A stretch of 64,000 nt of DNA from Pampus argenteus (GCA_036937835.1 CM072870.1:19434001-19498000), one strand, 5' to 3'; shown: positions 24,831-37,410, counted from the first letter of the stretch. Translations and numbers: made by a program. The notes: generated from the sequence alone by a model not told the origin.

Positions 24831-27800
24831 TGACATATTTTGATGCCTGCACGCAATCAATATTCTCCAGCTTAGAGTAATGTGACACTATGTCAATAGC
24901 CGTAGGAAAGTATACAGTCCACTAGTTCGTCTTGGCATTGGTCCATATTCACTTTAAATTCACAGGTTGTTCTATATATGGAGCACCGATGGAGCACTAT
25001 CTGTTTGGACAAGTAAAAAAAACAACCCAAAGTCTATGATATGGTCGTTGTGGTACAAACAATGCAATAGAAGAAAATGTAGCTCCTGTGTCTGTGAAAT
25101 GCTGCTGGCCCTTTAATACGTGGCCAGCGGCCCGAGTGAGTCCATCACCAGTAGAGGATGAGAAGTTGGGGAGATCTGAGACCGAGATTTATTCTGCTTG
25201 CTGCAACATAAAAAGAACTCACATAATCCACAGCTGAAACTTTTCCGAGCACATCTTGGAGGGAGCATTTTCGAAAAAATATCTGCTCTATCCAGACACC
25301 GAGACCACCCGATCCAAGGCTCTGTATTTAATTGGACAGGGAGAGGGAGAAGAGGGGAGCCAGGGGACAAGACGATGGGCGGATGAGGTAGAATCTATGA
25401 TCTGAGCATCCCTTTTTTTTTTTTTTTTTTTGCTGGAAAACAAGACTGTTGGCTTGCTGCCTGCAGTGATGAGTGGAGCTCATATTAATTAGTGTGTTTG
25501 AAACACTATACGAGGAGCTTTTGTGTTGCAAGTAATTGACATAGCTCTACTGTGGATTGCTAACTTTTTTTTTTTCTTTTGATTTGAGTGTGACAACATG
25601 TGTTGCAACTTGTTTGCCTGAGAGAAAATGAACTCTGTTGTGACTTTTGAGGCATTGTATCTGATTTGGAACAATGCCGCTATATTTTTGGCATTCTTTT
25701 GGACGGATCGCATAGTTTAATATGAGGAGGTTTTTTTTTTTGACAGCCTAATTTGGAAAACTGGTTTGTAAGTGCGGTATTTAAAAATTTCAATAAAGGT
25801 AAGGAACTTGGCAAGTGAAGGAACATTAGAAATAGATGAACTCTGGGTAACTTCTCCCAAGGATCAATATCCACTCATCAGGTGCCTGCAGCTATGAAGA
25901 TGAAAGACAGCATTATAAAAAAATATTTTTTTTTTTACAGACAGCGTTACTCTAAATGTCCTCGGGCCTTTTCCACAGCAAGGGGAATGATGCAGCCTAA
26001 ACCTGTCTGAAACTAAACCATCGAATCAGAGAGTTTTGTTTGGATGGAAAATGAACAATTCCTACTTTCAGGTAGACATTAATAGAAATGTGCACAGTTA
26101 AATCTGGCAGTGCAGTGTGTTTGTCTGAAGTAGATAGTTATCTAAATAGAGGTTTCGGTGCCACTACATAAAACAAGAAGTATTATTGTGAAAGCTGCAT
26201 ACAGTTCTGGTAATGATTATAGGAGTGAGAGAGATGGCCATAAATGATAAGCAGTGAAACTCAGTGTTTGTTTTGGGCAGTCACTTGGGTTGGTAGGACA
26301 TGTGTGTGATTTCGAGTTGGCATTGGTGTCTCTTAGAAGAACAGCGTAAGTCCACACAAATGAATTATCAATTCAGAACACAACACAAAGACTCAGTCAG
26401 GAGATCAGATCACATTTCTTAAAATAATTTAATTGCAAAAGGGTCTTTTAAAAATATTTCTACAAGAATGCATCTTTTTTTTCTTTTTTTTTTTTTTTTA
26501 GTAATTTGCTGTGTATGTCTGCACCAGTAAATACATCTCAATGCTTTTCAATGGGGATTTACAATTGCATTTCTCAATGCTTTATTCCACCCCCCACCCT
26601 CCCTCCCACCCTCCCACTCCCATATTTCACTATACATGTACAGAACGGTCTGACATCTCACTTCCTTTTACGAAGCGGGGCTCTTCAAAAGTGACTAAAA
26701 AGACAGACATGGAGTGAACTTGTTAGAAATGAAAAAAAAAGGAACAGTACTGTATATATGCATTTAAACAGACAACTGAAGCAGGATTACTCAGAAAGTT
26801 GTAAGTGAAGGGATTTCAGGGAGGCTGTGAGTGTTGAATGATTAGTTGGGGAAATATATAAAATATAGAAAGAAAGATGGAAATAATAGTTTGGTTCCTA
26901 TTGGCACACAAAGACAGAAACCTTATCTGACGAAGCCGAGACTCTGTTGATCAAAATGTTCCTGTATAAAGTGGCAATCCCTTCCTTCTACTCTCTCTCT
27001 CTCACTTAGACACACACACACACATAACAATCCATCTTAATTTCAGCAACGTGCAGTCATGAGAATGAATAAAAAAAAAAAAAAAAACACAAGTGAACCT
27101 CCCTGTGAATGTTAAATATTAAACATACCAATGAATGTGTGAACAATCCACTTAAAGATTAATTGTTTGCAGTCGATTTGTGGTGGCAGTTTAATCATCT
27201 TAAGATGCGCAACAGTGCCAGTTGAGCTCATCACTCACGCTCGGTTGAGTTTGGCGAACACAACTCCCAGACCCCAGCGCACCATGTGCACCTCATCAAT
27301 AGTTCATGCAAGCTCCAAAGTGCTGCCATTTTTCATGAGTGGGTACGTCTGCCATCTGATTTTGTTTAGCCCCCATATGCCCCCCCCCTTCTCTATTTTT
27401 ATGCTCATCAACTGTGTCTTGTGTTTGGTGCCACATGTGAGCTTGCAACAGTGAGGCTTAGCTGACTGAATGAATGAATGAACTGGAAGGAGGAAGAGTA
27501 GTAGCTTTAATCCACTTTGAGACTTTCACTAAAGGCTTTTGATTTAATTCAATTTTGCTATTTTGTCATCTCCAAATATGGACTGTATCACCCGTTTTTT
27601 AATCAAAATGCTGTTTCAATTCGGAGTAAAACTAAATTATTCTGCAGAATTTTTACCTAGAAAATATGTTTGCTCATCGAACAGGCAATTTCAACAATTT
27701 CTCATCATGTCAACAAACCACGCTGACGATTCTCAGACATGGACTCAAAACATTTTGATGAAAACCATTGAGGATCTGAGACTTCGTTACTGTATAGTTT

Positions 27801-29411
27801 TAAATACACAACTATCTGAATGTGAACAGGTTAGTAAGATTTTTACAGGGTGTACTTGCAGTCGTGAAAATGCCTGTATGTGGAGAAAATATGAAGCTTC
27901 ATAAAATCAGAAACACGTTTTGCATAATATTCTCCATGGCTTTTGAAGGGACTATAAAGAGGCTGACAAAAGTAATATGGCGAGACATACTGCACGGCCG
28001 CTAACATCACGCTACCAATACACACCTAACTAATAATATTCACATATTGCATTGATCATCTCCAACCCAAACAATATGGTAACTGTCTGGACGATCACAC
28101 CAGTGATGCAGCCATATCCCTTAATCCACTGTGTTCAAAGACCCCTCTGTGAGAAGTGCAGAAACTATGGTCTTTGTAATGCAGCTGCTATCATTTAGGA
28201 TGAGGTAGCCTGCAGATTTTAGTAGTGTGCATGCCAGTGCTGTTGATCTTGCACTGTACTAATCATGCAGCAGCCTGAGCTGAGACAGGATGATTGCAGG
28301 CCAGACAGGAAATGAAGAGAGATAATGATAGGTCAGCCCGCCGTACGTCTGCGCTCGCCGCATGCCCGTATCCTTGCAAAGCCAGATTGGCTGTTGCATT
28401 AATCGACCTGACAGACAAAGACCAAAAGGTTTCTCTTCTGACAGCTCTGGATACTCAGATGAGAAGCCTATGCAGGGAAGTAAACTGCAGGTTCTGTGGC
28501 GGAGCGTTGCTTTCAGGGTGATTGAAATAATTGGCAGTCAGGCCGACTAGACCTTCTCCTTAAGAATTCTTGTAACAGTCCTACATAAAATAGGTTGGGA
28601 GGATCCCATTGTTAGAGGCGATGGTAATTGAGTGAAATTAAAACATGGCTAAACCACAGAAGATGCATTTGAGTGGGTTTGCAGGAGGTTTTTGAGTTGA
28701 AAGAATGTGCCTTGGAAGACAATTATTAACAGCACGGTGCTTTGCTAAACGCTCTTTATGTTGAGAATGATAATGGATTGGGGGGGAAGCTTAATATCCA
28801 ACCTGCTTAAACACACCAACACAGACACTCACATAACAATGGACGAAGAGCAGAATGGCAGCATGTGGTTGTAGATCTGATTTTAAACGCTACCCGTGAT
28901 CTAAACATTAGTGTTATTCATCTATTCCTCTATACCTCCTCTCCTCTTCTTCCTTCGCTCTGTTAATTTCACCCTGATCAAACATTTCACAAAGACACTT
29001 CCATTTTGTCAAAACACCTTTTTTTTTTCTTTTTTTTTTCTTCATTTGTTATTTATCGTATTTTTGTTACAAAACATGTACAGGCTGTTTAGAACAACAA
29101 CAAAAATACAATATCCAATTTATATGCAATTTATTTTTGTTTAATAATCATCAATTCATTAGCTGGATCCTCTTGGGAGTTTCACTTCCATCTGATTGTT
29201 CCAAGTCCACTGTCCCAAATGGTCTTTATTCCATCTGGGTGATGGTGGTGGTGGTGGTGGGGTGCGAAGGGTTGGCGGGCGAGGTACAAATAAATACATA
29301 GGGCAGGATGTCAAGAAATTAAAACAAGAATTTTAATTATTTCTAAATCCAGATAATAGTAAGTAGAAAGTAAGGTGTCCATCATGGTTTCTCTCAGTTT
29401 CTGCTTGATGC

Positions 29412-29487
29412 ATATATATATATATATATTTATATATATACACATACATATATACATATATACATATGTATGTATATATATATGTAT
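29412..29487. repeat. TA/CATA compound repeat
   Basis: Imperfect TA and TACA units just downstream of the probable ephb3 3'UTR end, or inside a longer 3'UTR. Confidence 0.9.
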
Positions 29488-29799
29488 GTCCAAAGTTCAT
29501 TTTTTTTTTGGATTCAATAAAAAAGAATGTTTAACAGTTGTCCACAGAATATAGCGTAATTGTTTCAGATATATTTGCTCCTTGTCACGGTTCAGTTCAT
29601 GCGTTAATTCTCCACGGTGGCAAATAGCGGAAGCTGTATTGTACAGTATACTTGTGTGCAACCTCCCACACACCCGCATGTCCAATCACGCATACGCTCA
29701 CACATGCGCACACGCACATACAAATACACACACAAAAAAGGCCAAGTGGTCTTTCTATTGTGTTGCCACGGTCCTTGTTTCTCCCCCCCTCACACCTTA

Positions 29800-30771
29800 A
29801 TCACATGAAGCGTCCAGTAGGGGGGGTATTTATTTCGGTTTGACCGGCCATTTTGAAACCACAAATCTCCCAAAAAAGTGTAAGAAAGCCAAAAAATAAA
29901 AAATAAAAAATAGAAAAAACAAAACAAAAAAATGGTGTGTGGACTAACAAAATAAAAATGAATGAGCAAGGTGATCTCAATCTGTGAAACTATCCTGAGA
30001 CACTTCAGGTCACGGTGAAGAGGTCAGTCATATGTTGACCAGTTGAGGATTTAGCAGTCAAAACAACTGTCCGAAAATGTGGCTGCCATCCTTTCCGACA
30101 TTCTGACCTCAGTCCATCATATTTCCTCTTTCACCACCTCACCCTTCTTCAGCAAGTGCCCTTTAGATAACACACCTTCAATATGAAGATGGAGAACAAC
30201 ACACACGTGCACAGTAAAACAACTTCGGGGGAAAGAATTGTCCTCTGTCTCCTGTGGGTCCGAAACGCCTCCTTTTTTTTTGTTTTTTTCGTTTTGTTTG
30301 TTTGTTTGTTTTTTAATACACATGAACATTTGTTCATTGCTTTAATATCATTACGTTACGTCCATCAAAGCTGGGTTGAGGGGTCCGAGGAAGGGGCTCT
30401 TGCATTAGGATCAGAATGTGACATTTCAGTTACAGAGCTTGAAGTCAACCTCACCAAAACACACACACGCATGCACGCATGGCATATAAAGGGGTTAACT
30501 CTTAACTCCTCTTTCAAAAACACACAAGTTCTGGTTCAATGGAAAAATTAAACAATGATGAATAAAACAGGAAATGGAAGTGGTAGCGAAAAAAAGAACA
30601 AAAAAATAAACTAGTCAGAGGCACTGCAAGCCAGTTTCATAGCGTCTAATTGGCAGAGATGGGTCAGGCAGCTAGGGTTTTCCAATGGCTCTCTCTGGCA
30701 CAGTTCCTCCCCCTTTTTTTCTCCCCCCATGTCTGGCTGTCCTTCGACTGCATCGGTCTGTGTCCCGTTTC
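29800..30771 (-). other. ephb3: ephb3 3' untranslated region (end uncertain)
   Basis: Non-coding sequence follows the TGA and should be 3'UTR. The first plausible AATAAA on the minus strand is at 29829-29834, about 940 nt after the stop. Others occur at 29225-29230 and 29130-29135, so a longer UTR reaching about 29.1 kb is possible. The minus-strand transcript here would carry A-rich runs (opposite the T/TTTG tracts at 30269-30314). The exact cleavage site cannot be read from sequence alone. Confidence 0.4.
29829..29834 (-). terminator. Candidate poly(A) signal for ephb3
   Basis: The plus strand reads TTTATT, which is AATAAA on the minus strand. It is the first canonical hexamer I find downstream of the ephb3 stop. 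Alternatives at 29225 and 29130 mean the site used is uncertain. Confidence 0.35.
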
Positions 30772-30880
30772 TCACACCTGGACAGGAAGTGTTTGGTTCA
30801 TCTGTAGTCTCATGTCCTGAATGCTACCGAGAATCTTCTTCTGGTGGCCAGCCAACGTTACCCCTATCCGCAGCAAGTCC
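30772..30880 (-). CDS. ephb3: ephb3 exon 16: end of SAM domain, PDZ-binding tail, stop
   Basis: The coding part is 109 nt after a cacag acceptor, entering in phase 2 to complete Glu 925. It reads DLLRIGVTLAGHQKKILGSI and QDMRLQMNQTLPVQV, followed by TGA at 30772-30774. The last residues, VQV, are a C-terminal PDZ-binding motif as in other EphB receptors. The exon was located by matching the expected GHQKKIL segment; the minus-strand frame here is too short to stand out. The Gly in KILGSI replaces the Ser I recall for mammalian EphB3. Confidence 0.95.
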
Positions 30881-31823
30881 CTGTGTAGTAAAGAAGAAAG
30901 GAAAAGAAGAAGAAAAAAAAAGAACAGGTGGCACAGTCATAAAAAAATAAAAGTAGGCAAACATCACATGCACGAAGCTAAAGTGCAAATCTTCACTTTC
31001 AGCCACAAGTAAACACCATCTCTACCAGGTGGGAACAGAGACAGGCAAGAACCTTGGCAATTACCCATAAAATGGCTTCCTGAGGGTATGTCAACAGAAT
31101 GGGGACACTCATCCAGCTAAATGTTGGTCCTAATGCAACATACTTCTGTTGCCTGGCAGGTGGGCAAGAAGAGGGGAGTCGAACCGCCATAACGTGATAG
31201 TTAATGATTACAGAGTAAACTTAGCTACTGTTTGGCAGCTGGCAGACTTCACAGAGTCCATAATAGCCTGACGCTGAGTTAGAGAGTCAGGGAAGCAGAA
31301 GATTTATTTAATTTTATAAGATATTAGACTAGATTATTCAGTTAGTAGACTGTCATTCATACTTAGAATGGATCTATGTGTCAGTAAATCAGCTTTTGCT
31401 ATAAAAAAAATATCCAAGAGAAAATTGGCGAAAAAAAATAAGACTATAAAGTGTAAATGAGTGTTTTAGCCAAGGACTCAGACCAGCTGCAGTGTGATCT
31501 TTAGATAAGTAGAGGGCCTTAACCTGAAGGTGAGGGCGCTGTGGGAAAACATGAAATGTTGACATACAGTTGACATTACTACACCCTTAAAAAAGGCCTG
31601 GGAGAGTGCACCTGCTTAAGCCGTCATTAATCAGATGCCTTAATCTAATCATCGTGGCCATGTTGGTTTAACACTGTACAATAATATCACGAGAACCTTC
31701 TCGTTTCCGCTCTCTTGTTTGATTTCCCCAGTCGATAGCTGAGGAGAGAGAGCGGACGGCGTCTGGGACAGCGATTAGCTGACTGTTGGAGCTCTGCCAC
31801 AGTCTGTGTCCTCTCCGCTCAGT

Positions 31824-31854
<31 letters not shown>

Positions 31855-31858
31855 ACAC
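31824..31858. repeat. (CA)n microsatellite in ephb3 intron 15
   Basis: A CA repeat of about 35 bp with one interruption near its end. Confidence 0.95.
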
Positions 31859-32079
31859 AGACTAATACTGGATAATCTAATATTACACGCAGACACTATA
31901 CACTATGGTTTCTAAATGACTTTGTGGCCCTATCCATTTGAGTACACCTAAACCAAAATGCACACACACACACACACAAATCCACACAGCACATTCATCC
32001 TCTCCAAAACTAAATAAGGGTGCATCACCGCAATTTCACACAAATAAATGGTGTGTTTTTGTTTTTTTTCATATTTCGC

Positions 32080-32400
32080 CATCCCCATCAGCGCAGCAAC
32101 GGAGGATGAAATGATAATAAATGGGAAGCATTAGAGGAATTACTGGCCATTAAGGGCAACAGAGAGCCACAGTACACCACACCTGTCATCCTGACCAAAT
32201 TGAAACAAATTACCCCCACCTCCATTGCCTATTATGCAGCTAATGAGGATGATTTATTTATCATTATAATCCTAATTCATTTATTTGATCATCACTGGCC
32301 TGCAATTTCCATGATTCCCATTACATCATTTCCTGTTTGTGAACAGCGGCTGGAGGTGGATGAGTCTTCAAGGTCAACTGGAGATTGTAGTTAAGGAAGC
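32080..32400. promoter_or_regulatory. Candidate intronic enhancer (intron 15)
   Basis: A repeat-free block in ephb3 intron 15 with many homeodomain-type cores, including GCCATTAAGG near 32146, CAGCTAATGAGG near 32237 and CCTAATTCATTT near 32272. Texture and motif density differ from the flanking CA-rich intron sequence. A conserved element is plausible but untested. Confidence 0.3.
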
Positions 32401-32846
32401 TGTGACAAGTGCACGCTGACGATTTGCACTTGCTCTGTTAAAAGCGTATACTTGTGGATTATGTATGTGATTTGTTTGCTTCTGAAGCAGGTAATTGTTA
32501 TGAGTCCCATCCTGATTACATAATCTCCCCCATTCTGCAGCGAGCCGATCCTGATTGGTCAATTACATACCGAATTGTAGGGAAAGCACAGAGGATTGTC
32601 TGTCGTCTCATTTCGTATTCCTGCATAATCTCTTTGGTGTTGCATTTCCAGTAAATCTGTTCCTATTTTAAAACTCGTGTTCTTCATACACTATAACATA
32701 AATATTAGAGCACATCACAGCATCATGTTTATTTTGGCATGAGACTATTTTTATTCCCACAAGGTCATTCTGTATGACACTAATTTGACTCAGCCCAGTC
32801 AATCACTTTAGGCCTGATTAGCTGAATCTACTCCCTCTCCACTCAC

Positions 32847-33002
32847 TCTGCTGTCATCTGGGCTACCAGCTCAAAGGAAGCAAATCCGGCGTTGACGAAG
32901 TTGTCACGGTAGCGGCTCATCTTGATGGCGTCCAGCCAGTCCCCCACAGTGGTGAAAGTGGTATAGTCTGGCACACATCGGTCAAGCAAGGGCTGGGATA
33001 CC
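32847..33002 (-). CDS. ephb3: ephb3 exon 15: linker and most of SAM domain
   Basis: This 156-nt exon runs from a tgtag acceptor to a gtgagt donor, phase 2 in and 2 out, encoding residues 874-924. It reads VSQPLLDRCVPDYTTFTTVG, DWLDAIKMSRYRDNFVNAGF and ASFELVAQMTA. This is the SAM domain's helices 1-4, which mediate receptor oligomerisation and adaptor binding. The VGDWLDAIKM and FASFELVAQMTAE strings are the clearest evidence for EphB3 over its paralogues. Cys 882 stands where I recall Thr or Ser in mammalian EphB3. Confidence 0.96.
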
Positions 33003-36000
33003 CTACATGGGGGGAAGGGAGGGAGGAGGGAGAAAGAGAAACAGAGAGAGAGGGTTAAGGTCGTCACTCTACTGCCTCTATCGGCCAACCTCACACCCAA
33101 ACGCCCCCCGCTGAGCGCCACCTCTCCATCTCTCCTCTCCATCTCTCCTCTCCTCTTTCTCCTCCACATGTAAGGAGTTGTGTGCAGGGGGGGGATGTAC
33201 TGTGTTAGGTGGGGTTGGGGGTGCACTTTTATGACTGTGGAGAGACTGGCTGGAGGCTTGGGTGGTGGATGCTGGCGCTGCAGCTGGTGAGGCAAGGTGT
33301 GTGTTCAGAGAGCAGATGAATCCAATCTACTTTTCAAATCTGTTGTAATTCACGTGGAAGCAGATTATATTTGATTTGAGACCACAATCATTTGTCATCA
33401 CCGCAACATTGGTTGTCACTAAGCAGGCATTTATTTAAATCAAGAAAGCATTTATCTGGCAGCATCAGTGATGTAAGAATGTAGCATTTGTTTCCTAAAT
33501 AAACCCTCATAAAACCCCGGACATATCTGGATAGGTCTCTTTCTGTTTGTTAGTGTCTGTTGTTTTTGTTGCAATGAGATGTCATTGTGTTGCATGGAGA
33601 AAAAAAAACAACCTTGAAATCCAATCCGAGTGGTTTTACTCAGTTACACTTTAAAACCACTAACAAACGTGGTTTGAATCTAATCTGGGAAGATTGGATT
33701 CCACGCGGCTTTGCTGGTCAGCTCAAATCAGGTTTGGCTTGCCTATATTCACACAACTTAACTAGTCAGCAACAAGCCGTGTGATTTATGGTACATAATT
33801 ATTGCATTTACAGCACACAGTGTCAGTATGTGTGTGTATGATCTTTCTGGCATGTCATCCATGGTTGGCTTGACAAAAGGATGTGTACAACACAATCTCA
33901 CAGAGGTGGATGACATTTTGGGGAAATGCATCATAACAGGAGAGAAATGACTGTGGAATGTCAACACAGTTACATGTGTGTGTGGTTGGCTGACTCAGGG
34001 ACCTGCTTTCAGTACATGGAAGGAGGGACTTAGAAACCTGCGACTGTGTTTGACTGTGAACCCGTTTGAATATAAATGCATTTAGTTGCGTGATTATTTA
34101 TTTAATCAGTGCGTCTGTGTGTGTATCCCTAAAGATGTGTTTTTCATGTTCCTGCACACCTGCTGACAGCCCAAAAAGGCATTTTTTAAAGAAGAGCCTA
34201 ACCTCCTGTGTTGATCAGTGCTGCAGATAGGGAGGCCACCTTGGGAGTTTTAATAAAAGTGCGCTACAACTCAGGGCGAAGTGGAGCATACTGAACAAGA
34301 GAAGAGGTGGAGGTAGAAGGGGGGGTGACAGGGAGGTGCAGGGAGGTGAAGGAGGAGAAACAGATGAAGGAGCAAGCAAAGAGAAAGAGCACTACTGTCT
34401 CCCCTCCTCTCTGCTCTGTTGATCCCTGTCATCCTTTCTGATGGCATTAGATTCATTAACAATTAAAAGAGGAATGGATGAAGAAAGGGGGGAAAAAAAG
34501 GAGAAAAGGCAAAGAGGGGGAGTTAATAATAGTGATACAGAGGCTCCATTGAGTGGTGTAGATGGAGTGATTTTTAATAAGGCCTGTGCTTCAGAGCACA
34601 AGGCCTCAGGCCGTTGTTAGCGCCAGACGCCGGCTTCTCTTAATGGGGTATTGTTAGTCCTCCTTCTCTAAAGTTGCCTTCAAAAAGATCCAGACCGTCG
34701 ACGTGCCACAAGCAAAAACGCAGCAGGGAAGCTGGGTAATGTTGTAAGCTAGCTACATAGTGATACATGTCAGATACCATGTCAGTGGTTGGGTCTGTCA
34801 CAGTGTTAGGTCTGCTTTTTGTTTCAAGAGTGGATGTTGGTTGTTTTCGTGTGTTTGTGTATTTATAAGAAAAAGCTGAAAGACATGACATGACCCATGA
34901 CACCGGTGCCAATATCACCAAAGCTCTATTGCTCATTACACTTTATACCTACAGTGCATTATGCAGTCATGCAAAGGTACACATACCTAAAACAACTGAA
35001 GAACTTTCATCCCAGTGTTGGCTAACCTCTAGCCACCCTTCAACGCTGACTAGGACGATGGTATCATCTCTCACTCCTCCCTTGTTAGGTTTGTCGGCAG
35101 GAGGCCACCTCTCCACTGGCCCGTTTAAAATCTCGTTAGTGGCTAATTAAAAGACGCCCCCATCTCTTTTTTGCATCGCCTTAATCGAGCTAATTAACCG
35201 CAAGCTTAATCTTCTAAGAACGTCGCTCTGGTGGCCAACCGAGACCCTGGATTCCCCTGTGAGCCCAACCCAGGATTGTCTGCGGCCCTCCCTCAAGACA
35301 GAAAGACCCTAATGTAGGGACAGATAGGTAGGTCAGCTCGGTCCCCGGTCGCTTCTAGCTCTGCCACTTCCTATCCTCCAAATTCTTTCCAAGAAACAGG
35401 TTGCGGAGAAAGGCAGCGCAACTAAATGTAGATGTGACATCACTGATTGAGCTCCCTGTTGGCAGAGGAGTTGCTTTAAGGGCTGTATGTAGCGATGATA
35501 ATTTGAATTTGCATAATGGATCAGGCTGCATTCGTGAAAACAGAGTTGTAATTAGAAAAATGTGTGCTTTACATGAGTTAAGAGATTGTTAGCTGAGTCA
35601 GAGTGACTCTCGTTCACGGTATCAGCTTGGATAAGAAATATTTGCACAGTGGTTGCTTTGGCTCAGATGTAAATCAAATGGCTCGGTCGGTACTCTCACA
35701 TCTGAAAAGTCAAGTTCAGACTTCATTCAATAAACTGACGCCCTGTTAATCTATCCAACAGGTCTCCTCTAAGATATGATTTAAGAAAGTCTGAGAGGAT
35801 TTTTAGAATTCAATCCCCACGTGAGCAATGGCTATAACTAGACTTTACTATCCTTTGTGAAGATCCCTAATCCACTTAATACAACACAATAAGAACTATC
35901 AGTGAATAGCATAATAGTGAGTGTATTTCTATAATTACCTGCACCATATAATATTCGGTCTATACTTAGTCGTCTATGGAAGGTATGATTTAATTGCATA

Positions 36001-36086
36001 TATTTGCCTTAAATCTTTGCCAGACCTATCATACTGATAATAAACTTAACATGGCATAATTTTTCGATCATAATATTACGACTTAC
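33003..36086 (-). other. ephb3: ephb3 intron 14
   Basis: This 3.1-kb intron lies between the kinase and SAM exons. The open frame that extends exon 15 into 33003-33295 is intron read-through of pyrimidine-rich sequence. The stretch 35090-35350 is non-repetitive with paired homeodomain-type sites and is listed separately. Purine-rich sequence lies at 34300-34520. Confidence 0.75.
35100..35350. promoter_or_regulatory. Candidate intronic enhancer (intron 14), paired TAATTA sites
   Basis: Two identical GCTAATTAA sites lie at 35142-35150 and 35189-35197. Between and after them are CCTTAATCG and GCTTAATCT cores. Four homeodomain-type sites in about 70 bp, in otherwise unique sequence, suggest a homeobox-regulated element inside ephb3. 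Confidence 0.3.
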
Positions 36087-36286
36087 CCAGTAGACTGCGT
36101 GCTGTTAGTGACCACCTTGAGGCTGGCAGCATTGCGGATAAGCTTATCCAGCGTGGCTACAATCTGGGTGAATTTAGGTCGCAGGTTCCTCTCTTTCACC
36201 CAGCAGTCCAACATGAGCTGGTGCAGCGCTGTGGGGCAGTCCATAGGTGGGGGCAGTCGATAGTCCTGCTCCACAGCGTTTATCAC
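36087..36286 (-). CDS. ephb3: ephb3 exon 14: end of kinase domain
   Basis: This 200-nt exon runs from a ctcag acceptor to a gtaagt donor, phase 0 in and 2 out, encoding residues 807-872. It contains VINAVEQDYRLPPPMDCPTA, LHQLMLDCWVKERNLRPKFT with the conserved structural Arg 842, and LDKLIRNAASLKV. The tail VTNSTQST is the variable linker to the SAM domain; its phase-2 end joins exon 15 to make Gly 873. Confidence 0.96.
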
Positions 36287-36672
36287 CTGAGGAATGACAA
36301 AAGAGAAATCACAATCACTTTTAATCATGGACTATGTTGGAGAGGGAGGAGAATGAGAGAGATGGGTCAATGAAAAGAGCACGTGAGGGAGGACAGAATA
36401 GGATAAATAAGGAAGATGATGGGAGAGTCAGAAAAGAAACAGAAAAAAAGGCTTTAGGGTATACATAGAAATGAGGGACAAAGAAAGATTAGCTTTAAGT
36501 GGTGTTTGTAGGTGGATATGTAGAGATGGAAAATGTTTTTGAGAGAAAGTAGATAAAGATAGTCAAGGTATAGAGTAATAGCTTCTTAAGCAAAATCAGC
36601 GTCACAGTCAGTTGCTCAATATCCCATACAATAAATGAGACATACAATCTGCATGTCACTTTCTGAACTTAC

Positions 36673-36822
36673 ATCCTGATTGCTCATGTCCCAGTACGGC
36701 CGCTCTCCATATGACATCACTTCCCACATGACAATGCCGTAGCTCCACACATCACTGGCTGAGGTGAACTTCCTGTAGGCAATCGCCTCAGGAGCCGTCC
36801 AGCGAATGGGGATTTTTCCTCC
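36673..36822 (-). CDS. ephb3: ephb3 exon 13: kinase APE motif and C-lobe
   Basis: This 150-nt exon runs from a cacag acceptor to a gtaagt donor, phase 0 at both ends, encoding residues 757-806. It reads GGKIPIRWTAPEAIAYRKFT, SASDVWSYGIVMWEVMSYGE and RPYWDMSNQD. The substrate-positioning APE (766-768) and the DVWSYG helix-F motif are intact. It is an in-frame exon. Confidence 0.97.
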
Positions 36823-37194
36823 CTGTGGATATGCGAATGAGTAGGTGAGCATGAAATACTGGAGGGATGGAGTACAGACACAGAGTCACACACATACAAG
36901 AGGGAGAGAGAGGGTGAGAAAAAAACACAGTCCGAGGAAACGTTGATGCACAACACAAGGGTGCATGCTGTAGAAACCCAACACCACACACACACCAGAT
37001 TAGTAAGACGTTGACAGAAAATGATATGTACAAACATGTGAAGTTAACGCAACAATATTAAATGTGCTACAGATATGTTTCAACATCAATATATCAAACA
37101 TAATGATTTATTGATGTTAAAATGTTACACGTAGCACTTTTAAACATTGATTTCAAACATGAATACACAAACACATGCACGTAGTTAGACTCAC

Positions 37195-37410
37195 CAGTGA
37201 ACTAGTGTATGTCGGGTCTGTAGGGTCATCCTCAAGGAAACGAGATAGGCCAAAGTCTGACACTTTGCACACCAGATTACTGTTGACCAAGATGTTACGG
37301 GCAGCCAAGTCTCTGTGCACGTAGTTCATGTCTGACAGGTACTTCATTCCTGCTGCAATGCCACGCAGCATGCCAACCAGCTGGATCACTGTGAACTGCC
37401 CGTCATTGAG
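37195..37410 (-). CDS. ephb3: ephb3 exon 12: kinase catalytic and activation loops
   Basis: This 216-nt exon runs from a gccag acceptor to a gtgagt donor, phase 0 at both ends, encoding residues 685-756. It carries LVGMLRGIAAGMKYLSDMNY, the catalytic loop VHRDLAARNILVNSNL (Asp 718, Asn 723), the Mg-binding DFG (Asp 736), and an activation loop FLEDDPTDPTYTSSL with the probable autophosphorylated Tyr 752. The loop's DPTDPTYTSS sequence is EphB-type rather than EphA-type. The exon is in-frame, so skipping it would give a kinase-dead receptor without a frameshift. Confidence 0.97.

Larger units (their letters stand above)
20911..28910. other. Intergenic DNA, no gene recognised
   Basis: Unique sequence with A/T homopolymers (poly-A 21770-21796, T runs at 25411-25430 and 26485-26500) and (GA)n at 23866-23889. 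Non-repetitive blocks at 22360-22660, 24690-24900 and 28140-28560 look like candidate conserved elements. Open frames at 22345-22644 and 27563-27904 match no known family. Confidence 0.5.
30881..32846 (-). other. ephb3: ephb3 intron 15
   Basis: This 2.0-kb intron lies inside the SAM domain coding region. It contains (CA)n at 31824-31858 and a second short CA run at 31962-31978. The block 32080-32400 is non-repetitive and rich in homeodomain-type sites; it is listed separately. Confidence 0.75.

Noticed and set aside
27563..27904. 113-codon plus-strand open frame
   Set aside because: Somewhat protein-like but matches no family I know; no second exon or promoter seen. Left as unexplained intergenic sequence.
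33003..33295. Upstream extension of the SAM exon frame, including a Met
   Set aside because: It is read-through of intron 14; the acceptor TAG at 33003-33005 and the phase match to exon 14 fix the real boundary at 33002.
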